The position numbers and the translations under genes were made by a program. The notes beneath the pieces were generated by a model, which made no database searches, was not told the origin of the DNA, and was given only the letters and a program-made list of their open reading frames with translations. From the NCBI GenBank assembly GCA_020436125.1, contig JAGQYK010000023.1, positions 1 through 46,003 on the forward strand: a stretch of 46,003 nucleotides of DNA. Direction: 5' to 3'. The DNA is from Cyclobacteriaceae bacterium (lineage in GTDB: Bacteria; Bacteroidota; Bacteroidia; Cytophagales; Cyclobacteriaceae). This document shows, piece by piece, positions 16,140 through 25,519 of the stretch (position 1 is the stretch's first letter; each line of letters opens with the position of its first letter).

Positions 16140-19100
16140 ATGAAGTTCAACAGATCAATATTTTTCTTTATTCCCGGGCTGGTTCTGATCACTATTGGCT
16201 TCCTGATAAATGAAGTTTCAGGCAGCGATGAATCTGAAATTCTTAACCAGATTACCAAACGACTCACCGAGGAAGTAAGTGAAATAGATAAGGAGGCAGC
16301 CACCTTGCTTTCTATGGATACCATTGACCTGGCTCAGGCAAATCATTCTTTTTTTCTGATGGATAGTATCAATGTTCTGGATTGGAATAAGAATGAATTT
16401 TTGCCGGATATTCATACTGTTCAGGGCGACTTTTCTGTTCGTTTGCTTCAATGGCCCAGAGGGATATTTCTGCTCAGAAAATGGGCAGTAGGAGAAGGTA
16501 AATTTTTGCTTGGTGTATTGCCATTGCAAAACAGATATAAAATCAATAACAGGTATCTCATCTCCGGGTGGGATAAGGAAATATTTCTTTCTCACGACAT
16601 TGTACTTAGTGATCCCTCTGGATCAGGTCAGCCATTTGCTGTAGATAATAAGGAGGTTTTTAAGTTCAAGCTTGCTGACTCAGCTCAAGTGATGGCCGGA
16701 GTCAATGGCAATGTGTTATGGATAGTTTTTTTAGGCCTTCTTTTTTTAGTAGTAGGTGTTTATCAGATTGTAATATCACTGCAAGCCAGGGGTAGATTTG
16801 GAGCTTCCTTCCTGGTTATGCTCCTATTTTTTGTTGGCGGCCGCTCATTGATGTTGGTGCTTTTTTCGTCACCCGATATTCCGCTTTTTGATCCGGCTTA
16901 TTTTGCCTCTTCTAGCTTCAACCGGTCGTTAGGTGATTTGCTTTTAAATACAATTTGTATTGCAATACCTATTGTGTACTTGTTTTTCAATTATCACAAA
17001 ATGAAAGTTGTCAAACGGGTTATGAGGCTCGGACATGCCAAGAGGTACATAGCTACTCTTGTCCTTTTACTTCTGTGCTACTTCTCTATTTTGCTTCCTT
17101 ATTTGTTCATTGAAACCATTTTTCATAACTCCTCCATTGCTTTAGACATTACCCAGACGCTGTCATTTAATATAGTCCGAGTTTTCTCATTCCTTTCTGT
17201 GGTAATCGGGTTTATATGTGGCTTTATGTTGGTGCATATATTCGTACGGATGGTGTTGGGTCTGACAGGAAAAAATAGGGCTAACTTTTATCTTCTGGTT
17301 GGTCTTACTTTTCTCATCTTTTTTACCTTCTCGTTGATAACGCAACGAGACTACTGGATACCCCTTTTGGTTTCGACTGTGTATTTAATTGTGGTCTGCG
17401 AAATGAAGCTTCCCAGGAACCTTATTCGTACTTCCTATGCTTCCTTCATTTACATTTTTGTTGCCATTATTACCTTTTCTTTGTTGGGCTCACTGTCGAT
17501 TAAAAAATTTGTACTGGAGGAAAAAGTCAATGCACAGTTTAGGTTTGCTAATGCATTTCTTACCGACAGAGACTATCTCGGAGAGTATTTGTTAGGAGAG
17601 AGTGTTCAGCGTATTTCTTCTGATCCTTTTGTGCAAACACGCTTAGGTAGTCCTTTTTTGAGTAAAGCTGTAGTGCGACAAAAGGTAAAGCAAGTTTATC
17701 TGAATGCCTATTTCGACAGGTATGATATTCAGATTCATTTGTTTAACTCAACTGGAAGTTCTTATGATAACTCTACTGCTTTAAACTTTACGGATCTAAT
17801 TACAAAATTTCAGCAGGAGGCAAGTAAAACCAATTACGAAGGAGTTTTCTTTCTAAAGAATGCAACTCCCGAATCAACCAAAAGATACCTGGTGGTTATT
17901 CCTATTAGCCGTTTTAGTATGGTGACAGGCTACGTGGTTTTGGATCTCTCTTTGAAAAGGGTCATTCCAAGGAATTTATTTCCTGAGCTGCTCTTGGATG
18001 ACCGCTTTATACAATACTTTAAGAATCGTGACTTTAGCTATGCTTTTTATTCTGGTAATCAGATCACCAGTAGCTTTGGGGACTTTAATTTCGAAAAGAA
18101 CTTTCCTGTTGATCAACTCACTAATCCGGAACTTCTAGAGAAAGGGGTCATTGAAAATAATTTTATTCATGTAGGGGTAGTGGATGATGAGGATGAAATA
18201 ACTATAGTTTCATCACCCGCTTATTCCAACTTTTATGTTGTCACTAATTTTTCTTTTCTTTTTATAATAGGGCTCTTTATCATTTTGATTGGCCTTTTGG
18301 TTTATGGGGCTAAAACCTTTTTTCAGCGAAGAGAGCTCAATTACTCTGCAAGAATTCAATTGTATGTGTATCTCGCCTTTGTGCTTCCACTGCTTATGGT
18401 TAGTGCCACCACATTGGGATTAATTAATAATTCAGCAGAAACTCAACTGAAAGAGGAGTATAAGGAGAAGTCAAAAACCATTGGAGAACGCTTTACACCT
18501 TTACTTGACCAATACAAGAAAGATAGTCTTGCATCGCTTAATGATCTTGAGAACCAACTCATTGATCTCGCCAAATTAGCGAACGTGGATGCCACTGTAT
18601 TTTTGCCTTCTGGTAAACTATTGGCATCCAGTCAACCTTTAATTTATGAAGATAGAATACTGCCATCTTTGGTCAACAGAGAAGCTATGGAAGCTATTGT
18701 ATATGGGGCTGAGCAGTCTTTCGTTAACAATGAACAAATAGGAGCGCTACGCTACAATAGCTCTTATTATGCCATGCGGTCACCAGACACTGGTCATTTA
18801 TTGGGTATATTAAGTCTTCCATTTTTTGAATCGGCCTACTCGTTAGAAAAAACACAGATCAGAGTGATGGCCAATATTATTACGATCTTTTGTATTGTAT
18901 TTATACTTTTTTCGTTTTTGTCATTTTTTGCAATGCGTTGGCTCACCTTTCCTTTGGAATTTATCACGAGGACGCTGCGGAGTACTAGCCTAACTGCATC
19001 CAATAAACCTTTGGAATGGAAATCAAATGATGAGATTGGGCTGATGGTGAACGAGTACAATAAGATGGTGGAGAATCTTGAACAAAGTAAAATTGAAATT

Positions 19101-19778
19101 TCAAGAATACAGAAGGAGTCGGCATGGAGGGAGATAGCCAAGCAGGTAGCGCATGAGGTTAAGAATCCGCTTACGCCTATGAAACTCACGCTTCAGCAAA
19201 TGGAAAGATCGTTATTGACAACCGGCCTTTCAGAGGAGAAAACGAAAAAATCTATCCATACGCTGCTACAGCAGGTAGAGATACTCAATGACATTGCAGC
19301 ATCTTTTAGTGCCTTTGCCAGAATGCCAGCGCCCATACTTCAGCGAGTAGATATTTCTTTATTAGTGAAACGTGTGGTTCATTTGCATGCCGACTACAAG
19401 GAGGGGGAGATTACACTGTCCATTCCGGATCAGCCCATTTATGTGATGGGAGATGATCAGCTTTTAAGTAGAGTATTTTCAAATATTATTTTGAATGCTT
19501 TGCAGTCTCGAATGGATGACAAACTGATTCATGTTCTTGTGTCTGTAAAAGCTTTACGAGATACTTGTATAGTAAGTTTTAAAGATAATGGAGCCGGGAT
19601 TGATCAGGAGTTGGGAGAAAAAGTTTTTTTACCACACTTCAGTACCAAAAAATCAGGATCAGGGTTAGGCTTAGCTATAGCCAAGCAAGGGATTGAGCAA
19701 AGCGGAGGGACAATCAGGTTTGAAACAAGTCCGGGAGAGGGTACTACCTTCCATATCGAACTGCCCAGAGTAGATTAA
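16140..19778 (+). CDS. Large NtrY-like multi-pass sensor histidine kinase
   Basis: A 1212-residue membrane histidine kinase. It has an N-terminal helix, a periplasmic segment (about 25-188), a cluster of about eight helices (190-450), a second periplasmic segment (455-697), helices near 700-725 and 741-762, a third sensor segment (763-900), a helix (905-930) and a HAMP-like linker. The kinase core has the H-box HEVKNPLTP with phosphoacceptor His1005, N-box near 1115 (NIILNALQS), G1 DNGAGID near 1148 and G2 GSGLGLAIAK near 1172. The H-box is NtrY/NtrB-like. No response regulator lies nearby, so it is an orphan kinase. The stop is 2 bp from the convergent gene's stop. Confidence 0.9.
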   Translation: MKFNRSIFFFIPGLVLITIGFLINEVSGSDESEILNQITKRLTEEVSEIDKEAATLLSMDTIDLAQANHSFFLMDSINVLDWNKNEFLPDIHTVQGDFSVRLLQWPRGIFLLRKWAVGEGKFLLGVLPLQNRYKINNRYLISGWDKEIFLSHDIVLSDPSGSGQPFAVDNKEVFKFKLADSAQVMAGVNGNVLWIVFLGLLFLVVGVYQIVISLQARGRFGASFLVMLLFFVGGRSLMLVLFSSPDIPLFDPAYFASSSFNRSLGDLLLNTICIAIPIVYLFFNYHKMKVVKRVMRLGHAKRYIATLVLLLLCYFSILLPYLFIETIFHNSSIALDITQTLSFNIVRVFSFLSVVIGFICGFMLVHIFVRMVLGLTGKNRANFYLLVGLTFLIFFTFSLITQRDYWIPLLVSTVYLIVVCEMKLPRNLIRTSYASFIYIFVAIITFSLLGSLSIKKFVLEEKVNAQFRFANAFLTDRDYLGEYLLGESVQRISSDPFVQTRLGSPFLSKAVVRQKVKQVYLNAYFDRYDIQIHLFNSTGSSYDNSTALNFTDLITKFQQEASKTNYEGVFFLKNATPESTKRYLVVIPISRFSMVTGYVVLDLSLKRVIPRNLFPELLLDDRFIQYFKNRDFSYAFYSGNQITSSFGDFNFEKNFPVDQLTNPELLEKGVIENNFIHVGVVDDEDEITIVSSPAYSNFYVVTNFSFLFIIGLFIILIGLLVYGAKTFFQRRELNYSARIQLYVYLAFVLPLLMVSATTLGLINNSAETQLKEEYKEKSKTIGERFTPLLDQYKKDSLASLNDLENQLIDLAKLANVDATVFLPSGKLLASSQPLIYEDRILPSLVNREAMEAIVYGAEQSFVNNEQIGALRYNSSYYAMRSPDTGHLLGILSLPFFESAYSLEKTQIRVMANIITIFCIVFILFSFLSFFAMRWLTFPLEFITRTLRSTSLTASNKPLEWKSNDEIGLMVNEYNKMVENLEQSKIEISRIQKESAWREIAKQVAHEVKNPLTPMKLTLQQMERSLLTTGLSEEKTKKSIHTLLQQVEILNDIAASFSAFARMPAPILQRVDISLLVKRVVHLHADYKEGEITLSIPDQPIYVMGDDQLLSRVFSNIILNALQSRMDDKLIHVLVSVKALRDTCIVSFKDNGAGIDQELGEKVFLPHFSTKKSGSGLGLAIAKQGIEQSGGTIRFETSPGEGTTFHIELPRVD

Positions 19779-19780
19779 GG

Positions 19781-20530
19781 TTATTTCTTTTTTAAACTTT
19801 GCATTACCTTATTGGTAAATACAAAATTGTCCAGCTCTTCTACACCTGAGTGTGTTATTTCTTCTTTTGACCCTTCCCATAATTTCTGTCCTTGAAACAA
19901 GAATAGAATTTTTTCACCAATACCCATTACTGAATTCATATCGTGTGTAACCACTACAGTAGTAATATCGAATTCGTCAGTGATTTCTTTGATCAATTCA
20001 TCAATTAGAATTGAAGTTTGGGGATCAAGGCCGGAATTGGGTTCATCACAAAAGAGATAATTGGGGTTGTTGACAATAGCTCTGGCAATGCCCACTCTCT
20101 TTTTCATGCCTCCGGAGATTTCAGAAGGCATTTTGCTATTTACATTTTCCAACCCAACTCTCTTTAGACAAAAATTTACGCGGTCTTCCTTTTCTGTTGG
20201 AGACATTTTTGTGAGTATGTTGAGCGGAAACATCACATTTTGTTCTACGGATTTAGAATCAAAAAGAGCTCCACCCTGAAATAGCATTCCAATCTCTCTG
20301 CGCACCTCAGCTTTCATTTCTTTATCGGCATCGGTAAAATTTCGCCCATCATAAAAGACGGTTCCGGTGTCAGGATGGATTAATCCAACAATGCATTTTA
20401 GCAAGACGCTTTTTCCAGTTCCACTGGCTCCAATGATGAGATTGGTTTTTCCCTTTTCGAAGGTGCCGCTAATGTTCTGAATAACCTTTTTGTCCTCGAA
20501 TGACTTTGATATGTTTTGAATCTCGATCAT
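19781..20530 (-). CDS. mlaF: ABC transporter ATPase, MlaF-like
   Basis: A 249-residue ABC ATPase with Walker A GASGTGKSVLL (about residue 37), signature SGGMKKRVGIARA (about 141) and Walker B YLFCDEPNSGLDP (about 163). The SGGMKKR signature and the adjacent MlaE-type permease mark the Mla lipid transport family, which moves phospholipids between inner and outer membrane. It overlaps the permease gene by 4 bp. No MCE-domain gene (mlaD) follows in the window. Confidence 0.88.
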   Translation of the reverse strand: MIEIQNISKSFEDKKVIQNISGTFEKGKTNLIIGASGTGKSVLLKCIVGLIHPDTGTVFYDGRNFTDADKEMKAEVRREIGMLFQGGALFDSKSVEQNVMFPLNILTKMSPTEKEDRVNFCLKRVGLENVNSKMPSEISGGMKKRVGIARAIVNNPNYLFCDEPNSGLDPQTSILIDELIKEITDEFDITTVVVTHDMNSVMGIGEKILFLFQGQKLWEGSKEEITHSGVEELDNFVFTNKVMQSLKKK

Positions 20531-21255
20531 AAAAGTAATTGTGCCAGTAAGTAATCTCCTATGAGTACTGCCATTACACTGGTGGTTACCGCTTCTGTAC
20601 TGGCTACGCCTACTTCAAAGGCCCCTCCTTTGGTATAATATCCCTTAAAGCAGGAAATGCTGGAAATTAAAAACCCAAACACGAGTGATTTAATTAGTGC
20701 GAAGGTCACCGTGTATTCGTTGAAAACATAACGAAGGCCATAAACATAATCTGTAGGACTGATTATCCCTGTTAATGTTCCTACCAGGTAGCCTCCCGCT
20801 AATGCGCAGGCGCCAGAAAGGATGACAAGCATCGGATACATCATGATGGATGCAATTATTTTAGGTAGTACCAAATAAGAGGTGGAGTTAATACCCATTA
20901 CTTCAAGAGCATCAATTTGTTCTGTAATTCTCATGGTGCCTAAGTTACCTGACATACTACTACCCACCTTTCCTGCATAGATGAGGGCCATGATGGTTGG
21001 CGCCAGTTCAAGTATGGTCATTTCTCTTACTACATTGGAGATAATATAATTGGGAACGAGTGGACTCACCAGGTTGTAGGCAGTTTGTACGGTAGTAACA
21101 GCTCCTATGAAAGTGGATACCAGTGCAAACAGAAAAATGGATTTCACACCCACTACAATGCATTCTTCCAATATTAATTTGTAATAAGTGCCTAATGACT
21201 CTCTTCGTACCAACAGGGTTCCCAAAAAAAGCATGTACCTGCCAAATCCCTTCAT
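20527..21255 (-). CDS. mlaE: ABC transporter permease, MlaE-like
   Basis: A 242-residue permease of the MlaE/YrbE family with five to six helices and the typical ELAPTIMALIYAGKVGSSM and ITEQIDALEVMGI segments. It pairs with the ATPase immediately downstream (4-bp ATGA overlap). The function, phospholipid transport between membranes, is taken from the family. Confidence 0.9.
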   Translation of the reverse strand: MKGFGRYMLFLGTLLVRRESLGTYYKLILEECIVVGVKSIFLFALVSTFIGAVTTVQTAYNLVSPLVPNYIISNVVREMTILELAPTIMALIYAGKVGSSMSGNLGTMRITEQIDALEVMGINSTSYLVLPKIIASIMMYPMLVILSGACALAGGYLVGTLTGIISPTDYVYGLRYVFNEYTVTFALIKSLVFGFLISSISCFKGYYTKGGAFEVGVASTEAVTTSVMAVLIGDYLLAQLLL

Positions 21256-21287
21256 TGAATTAAACCTTATTAAATGGCTATCTTGCT

Positions 21288-21295
21288 CAAAGATA
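21288..21295 (-). promoter_or_regulatory. Candidate Bacteroidota -7 promoter element for mlaEF
   Basis: Read on the minus strand this is TATCTTTG, an exact match to the Bacteroidota TAnnTTTG -7 element, 32 bp upstream of the mlaE start in a 118-bp divergent intergenic region. No clear TTTG -33 element is seen at the expected distance, so support is partial. Confidence 0.4.
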
Positions 21296-21373
21296 AAATA
21301 ATTTATCTATGATCTTAGGTGTCATTGCACGCTTAAAAATGTTGTGTTTCATACAAATATTAGGTAGGAAGGC

Positions 21374-22078
21374 ATGAAAAAATTAATTGTTGTTTCTGGA
21401 GGTACAAAGGGAATAGGCAGAGCGATAATCGAGAAATTTGCTGGCGAGGGATTTGACGTTTTTACGTGTGCCAGAAATGAAAAAGATTTGGTTCATTTAA
21501 AAAAGACGATAGAAGGTGACCATGATGTAAGCTTGTATTATTCTATTGCTGATCTAAGTGAACGAGTATCTCAGGCCAATTTCGCGAAGGATATTTTATC
21601 CCTTAATCGACCAATTGAAATACTGGTTAATAACGCTGGTTATTTTGAGCCTGGCTTGATTACGGAGGAAAGGGAAGGGGCTCTGGAGAAAATGATCGAT
21701 ACTAACGTATACAGTGCATACCACCTGACTCGTGCCCTGGTGAACAAGATGAAATCTGCCAAAAGCGGACATATTTTCTCAATTTGCTCCGTAGCCAGCC
21801 TTTTTGCCTATCCCAATGGTGGGTCTTATTCTATTTCTAAATTTGCACTGCTGGGCTTTTCGAAGGTTTTAAGAGAGGAATTGAAGCAATTCGGTATTAG
21901 AGTAACAGCGGTAATGGCTGGAGCAACCTATACCGCCAGTTGGGAAGCATCAGACTTACCTCCAGAGCGCTTTATGAAGGCTCAGGACGTAGCTGAAGCT
22001 ATTTTTGGGGCTTATTCCCTTTCCCCACAAAGTGTGGTTGAGGAGCTTATTATAAGGCCTCAATTAGGAGATATTTAG
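21374..22078 (+). CDS. Short-chain dehydrogenase/reductase
   Basis: A 234-residue classical SDR with the cofactor motif SGGTKGIGRA at the N-terminus, the structural NNAG motif (VNNAGYFEPG, about residue 90) and the catalytic set Ser in FSICSVAS with YSISK (about 151-155). The N-terminal fold suggests NAD(P) binding. The substrate cannot be read from sequence. It is transcribed away from mlaEF and toward ispG. Confidence 0.9.
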   Translation: MKKLIVVSGGTKGIGRAIIEKFAGEGFDVFTCARNEKDLVHLKKTIEGDHDVSLYYSIADLSERVSQANFAKDILSLNRPIEILVNNAGYFEPGLITEEREGALEKMIDTNVYSAYHLTRALVNKMKSAKSGHIFSICSVASLFAYPNGGSYSISKFALLGFSKVLREELKQFGIRVTAVMAGATYTASWEASDLPPERFMKAQDVAEAIFGAYSLSPQSVVEELIIRPQLGDI

Positions 22079-22115
22079 CACTCTAAAAGCTGAACAATAA
22101 GTCCCGTTTTGGGGT

Positions 22116-22123
22116 TAACTTTG
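22116..22123 (+). promoter_or_regulatory. Candidate -7 promoter element before ispG
   Basis: TAACTTTG matches the Bacteroidota TAnnTTTG element and lies 15 bp before the ispG GTG start. A matching TTTG -33 box is not apparent, so the call rests on the -7 element only. Confidence 0.35.
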
Positions 22124-22138
22124 CAAAAATAACTCTCT

Positions 22139-24100
22139 GTGAAGCCTGAAATTATCCATAGTCAAAAGTATTGCAATAGCCTTATCTCCTACAACAGAAG
22201 GACGACCCGTGAGGTAAATATTGGTGGAGTATCAATGGGTGGAGAAAACCCCATAAGAATTCAATCCATGACCACTATTGACACCATGGATACGAAGGGC
22301 TCCGTGGAGCAGGTGATTCGAATGGTGGATGCAGGCTGCGAGTATGTAAGGATAACCGCTCCAAGTTTAAAGGAGGCACAGAATCTTCAGGAAATCAAGA
22401 CTGAATTAAAAAAGCGAGGCTATTCCATCCCCCTCATTGCGGATATTCATTTTACACCCAATGCAGCCGAACTGGCAGCTAAGATTGTAGAAAAGGTAAG
22501 GGTTAATCCAGGTAACTACGCGGATAAAAAGAAGTTTCAAACGATTGTTTATACCAATGACGACTATCAGGCGGAACTGGATCGTATCCGTAAAAAGTTT
22601 TCGCCATTAGTCGCGATTTGTAAAGAACATGGTACCGCCATGCGCATAGGGACTAATCATGGTTCCCTATCGGATCGCATTATGAGCAAGTATGGAGATA
22701 CTCCATTGGGTATGGTAGAATCTGCCCTGGAGTTTGTTAGAATTTGCGAAGATCTTGGCTATTACGATATCGTTCTTTCCATGAAGGCAAGTAACCCACA
22801 AGTGATGATACAGGCCTACCGATTACTCGTGCAAAAATTAGATGAGGAAGGGCTTCAGCCTTACCCATTGCATCTTGGAGTGACGGAAGCCGGTGACGGG
22901 GAGGATGGAAGAATTAAGTCATCGGTAGGAATTGGCACGTTGCTCGAAGATGGCTTGGGAGACACCATTAGGGTATCCCTTACAGAGGAGCCCGAAGCAG
23001 AGGTACCCGTGGCTCAAATGCTGGCGGATCGTTATGTGAATAGAAAAGGAAGTTCAATTCCGGAATTGGATCATTATCCAATCAATCCTTTTGAATACAA
23101 TAAGAGAATAACCCATGAGGTGCTAAACGTAGGTGGCGCTAATGTTCCTCGGGTAATAGCCGACCTTTCAAAGAAAGAAAGTATTACACCCGCTTCATTG
23201 TTTGCATTTGGCTATCAGTATTCTGTGCCGCTCGATAAGTGGACAATTACAGACATGGCATGCGATTTTGTATATGTGGGCGATAAGACAATTGATTTTG
23301 AAATACCGGGCACTTTGAGTGTTATTTGCGATTATAGCAAGTGGCTAAATGCACAGGGTAAAGAAAGAACCTATCCTGTTTTGGATGTAAAAACCTATCT
23401 TTCATCAGGCCCCAAGTCGCAGCATCTGAATTTTATACAGGTAATGTTGAAAGATTTGACCGCTGAGTTCGTTGAAAAAGTAAAAGGTGATCTTTCAGCA
23501 GTATTAATTATAGATACCGATAACGAGCATGGGATGGCTGAACAACGGAGAATGATTGCTGACTTAATGAACAAGGATTGTACTGTGCCAGTGATTATTC
23601 AAAGAAGGTATTCAGATTTGCCATTAGATAAGCTACAGCTTTATGCAGCAACTGATATTGGTGGTTTGTTAATTGATGGGTTGGGTGATGGTGTTTATAT
23701 CAAGGCGCGAGACTGCGGGCCGGATAAACGAATTAATGAAACAGCTTTTACTATACTTCAGGCAACTCGTACCCGCATTTCTAAAACAGAATATATTTCC
23801 TGTCCATCATGCGGAAGAACGCTGTTTGATTTACAGGAAACAACAGCTAAGATTCGATCAAGGACATTTCATCTTAAAGGCGTGAAGATTGGCATCATGG
23901 GTTGTATTGTTAACGGTCCTGGAGAAATGGCTGATGCAGACTATGGATATGTAGGGTCTGGACCTGGAAGAATAACGCTTTATAGAGGAAAGGAAGTAGT
24001 GAAGAAGAATGTGCCGTCTGATAAGGCGGTGGATGAATTGATTGATCTCATTCGAGAGGACGGGAATTGGGTTGAACTGGAATTAGCAGTGAATAATTAA
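22139..24100 (+). CDS. ispG: IspG (GcpE), 4-hydroxy-3-methylbut-2-enyl-diphosphate synthase, long form
   Basis: This [4Fe-4S] enzyme makes HMBPP in the MEP isoprenoid pathway. The 653-residue length shows the long three-domain form of Bacteroidota, Chlamydiae and plants: a TIM barrel (RIQSMTTIDTMDT, ADIHFTPNAA, VRVNPGN), an extra central domain (about 290-540) and a C-terminal Fe-S domain. The cluster Cys are C555, C558 (CPSCG) and C589 with Glu596 (GCIVNGPGE). Reduction needs ferredoxin or flavodoxin. The start is GTG at 22139, which includes the conserved YNRRTTREVNIG. The stop is followed 1 bp later by a small membrane protein gene. Confidence 0.95.
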   Translation: MKPEIIHSQKYCNSLISYNRRTTREVNIGGVSMGGENPIRIQSMTTIDTMDTKGSVEQVIRMVDAGCEYVRITAPSLKEAQNLQEIKTELKKRGYSIPLIADIHFTPNAAELAAKIVEKVRVNPGNYADKKKFQTIVYTNDDYQAELDRIRKKFSPLVAICKEHGTAMRIGTNHGSLSDRIMSKYGDTPLGMVESALEFVRICEDLGYYDIVLSMKASNPQVMIQAYRLLVQKLDEEGLQPYPLHLGVTEAGDGEDGRIKSSVGIGTLLEDGLGDTIRVSLTEEPEAEVPVAQMLADRYVNRKGSSIPELDHYPINPFEYNKRITHEVLNVGGANVPRVIADLSKKESITPASLFAFGYQYSVPLDKWTITDMACDFVYVGDKTIDFEIPGTLSVICDYSKWLNAQGKERTYPVLDVKTYLSSGPKSQHLNFIQVMLKDLTAEFVEKVKGDLSAVLIIDTDNEHGMAEQRRMIADLMNKDCTVPVIIQRRYSDLPLDKLQLYAATDIGGLLIDGLGDGVYIKARDCGPDKRINETAFTILQATRTRISKTEYISCPSCGRTLFDLQETTAKIRSRTFHLKGVKIGIMGCIVNGPGEMADADYGYVGSGPGRITLYRGKEVVKKNVPSDKAVDELIDLIREDGNWVELELAVNN

Positions 24101-24101
24101 A

Positions 24102-24320
24102 ATGAATATGGAAAAGGAAACACAAGCACCTGAACCTAAAAAGAAATTGACGATTAAAGAGTTTTTCAAACTAGGGGAAGTAGGAGGGTATTTCTTCAGA
24201 GGAAAGGATGAAAACAGGCCTAGTAATATCAATCTCAAAATGATGCATGGTGTTAATAAAATCAGTATCGTGATGTTTTTGTTGGGCGTTCTTTACATTA
24301 TTCTGAGAAGGGTGCTGTAA
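24102..24320 (+). CDS. Small single-helix membrane protein (resembles DUF6728)
   Basis: A 72-residue protein with a Lys-rich N-terminus, the segment FKLGEVGGYFFRGKDENRP and one C-terminal membrane helix (about residues 52-68). I recall similar small proteins in Bacteroidota under DUF6728, but the assignment is from memory of the pattern. It is 1 bp after ispG and shares one base with the next start (TAATG), so co-translation is likely. No function is known. Confidence 0.75.
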   Translation: MNMEKETQAPEPKKKLTIKEFFKLGEVGGYFFRGKDENRPSNINLKMMHGVNKISIVMFLLGVLYIILRRVL

Positions 24321-24673
24321 TGAACATTGAGTCCTATAGAAATATCTGTATGGACATGAAGGGAGTTACCGAAGAGTTTCCCTTTGATAAGAATACATTA
24401 GTATTTAAGGTAATGGGAAAAATGTTTGCCCTTACCGATTTGGATTTATTTACCAGTATTAATCTTAAGTGCTTGCCAGAGGTAGGAGTGGAGCTGCGAG
24501 AGCGATATCCTGCTGTACAGCCGGGGTATCATATGAACAAAAAACACTGGATTACGGTCCAAATGGACGGGTCCATACCAGATAAGCTCCTTAAATCGTG
24601 GATAATAGAATCATACAATTTGGTAACAAAATCTTTAACTAAAAGCCAAAAATCAGCATTAGAGGCTTTATAG
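24320..24673 (+). CDS. MmcQ/YjbR family protein
   Basis: A 117-residue protein matching the MmcQ/YjbR fold: MNIESYRNICMDMKGVTEEF at the N-terminus, KVMGKMFALTDLD in the middle, PGYHMNKKHWITV and the C-terminal helix with SYNLVTKSLTKSQKSAL. The family is often called DNA-binding (CyaY-like fold), but its job is unknown. It is coupled by a 1-bp overlap to the small membrane gene upstream. Confidence 0.88.
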   Translation: MNIESYRNICMDMKGVTEEFPFDKNTLVFKVMGKMFALTDLDLFTSINLKCLPEVGVELRERYPAVQPGYHMNKKHWITVQMDGSIPDKLLKSWIIESYNLVTKSLTKSQKSALEAL

Positions 24674-24742
24674 CCTAATAATCAGGTAGTTATGAATATA
24701 AAGCAATTACCGCCTACCCCGAATTACTTGAGGTTAATTCTT

Positions 24743-24750
24743 TATTTTTG
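24743..24750 (+). promoter_or_regulatory. Candidate -7 element before the Lys-rich lipoprotein gene
   Basis: TATTTTTG fits TAnnTTTG and lies 23 bp before the ATG at 24774, within a 100-bp intergenic stretch. A TTG at 24728-24730 is too close to be a normal -33 box, so support is partial. Confidence 0.35.
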
Positions 24751-24773
24751 TTGATTGCGAAGGTCTAGGTTTA

Positions 24774-25517
24774 ATGATAAGAATAGCGCTTCTATTGGTT
24801 GGTGTAATTGTCCTGCTGAGCTCTTGTACTCAGAGAATGATTTGCCCTGCCTTCCAAAGTGCCTATATCTATGACAAAGAAGAATTAAGAAAAAAGTTCA
24901 GCTACTTCCAGGAGGATTCTACTCCTAAAATACTTACCGCTAGCAAGACTAAATATTTGATTGCAGTTCCTGAATCCTACAGAAAGAAAATGAGGAGCTT
25001 GAAAACCGTGGAGATGAAACCGGTTTATCCGGTCATCCCTGACTCTTTAAAACTTGAAGAAGGAGCTGATTTAATAATGGCGGAGCGAGATGTCATTGAT
25101 AGTGTGGCCGTCCAGCAAGGTTTGGATCGTACAGATTCAGCTTATGCCATTACAAAGACCAAAGAAAAATACAATGTAGATCAGGACAACTACATGTGGT
25201 ATTTTAGAAACCAGCTTGTGTTGCCAGATGTGCGCGCTGCACTGGAGGAGAAAAGTGGAAAGAACCTGGGTACTAATGCAGGAGGAAAGGGGACAAAAGA
25301 GAAGAAAGGGTTCTTTAAAAATCTATTCAAAAAGAAGGATAAGAGCGACTCTAGTTCAGTAGACTCGCCACCTATGCCATCTGACTCCACTGCCACAACC
25401 GGTAAGGTGAAAAAGAAAAAGGCTCCTAAAAAGAAGAAAGAAAAGAAGGTAAAGAATAAGAAAAAGGAGGAAGAAGAAATTCCGGCAAAGAAAGAAGAGG
25501 AAGATGATGGCTTTTAA
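24774..25517 (+). CDS. Lipoprotein with long Lys/Glu-rich C-terminal tail
   Basis: A 247-residue predicted lipoprotein: signal with lipobox LLSSC (Cys18), then FQSAYIYDKEELRKKFSYF, a segment common at the start of similar Cytophagales lipoproteins. The middle is mixed alpha/beta-like and ends in RNQLVLPDVRAALEE. From about residue 165 the sequence is almost only Lys, Glu, Ser and Pro, ending EEEDDGF. I do not recognise a function. The tail is likely disordered and could bind anionic polymers such as LPS or peptidoglycan. The stop is 2 bp from the convergent SRAP gene stop. Confidence 0.8.
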   Translation: MIRIALLLVGVIVLLSSCTQRMICPAFQSAYIYDKEELRKKFSYFQEDSTPKILTASKTKYLIAVPESYRKKMRSLKTVEMKPVYPVIPDSLKLEEGADLIMAERDVIDSVAVQQGLDRTDSAYAITKTKEKYNVDQDNYMWYFRNQLVLPDVRAALEEKSGKNLGTNAGGKGTKEKKGFFKNLFKKKDKSDSSSVDSPPMPSDSTATTGKVKKKKAPKKKKEKKVKNKKKEEEEIPAKKEEEDDGF

Positions 25518-25519
25518 CC

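Noticed and set aside
22139-24100. IspG length (653 residues) as an unusual fusion
   Set aside because: The extra central domain is the known long form of this enzyme in Bacteroidota, Chlamydiae and plants.
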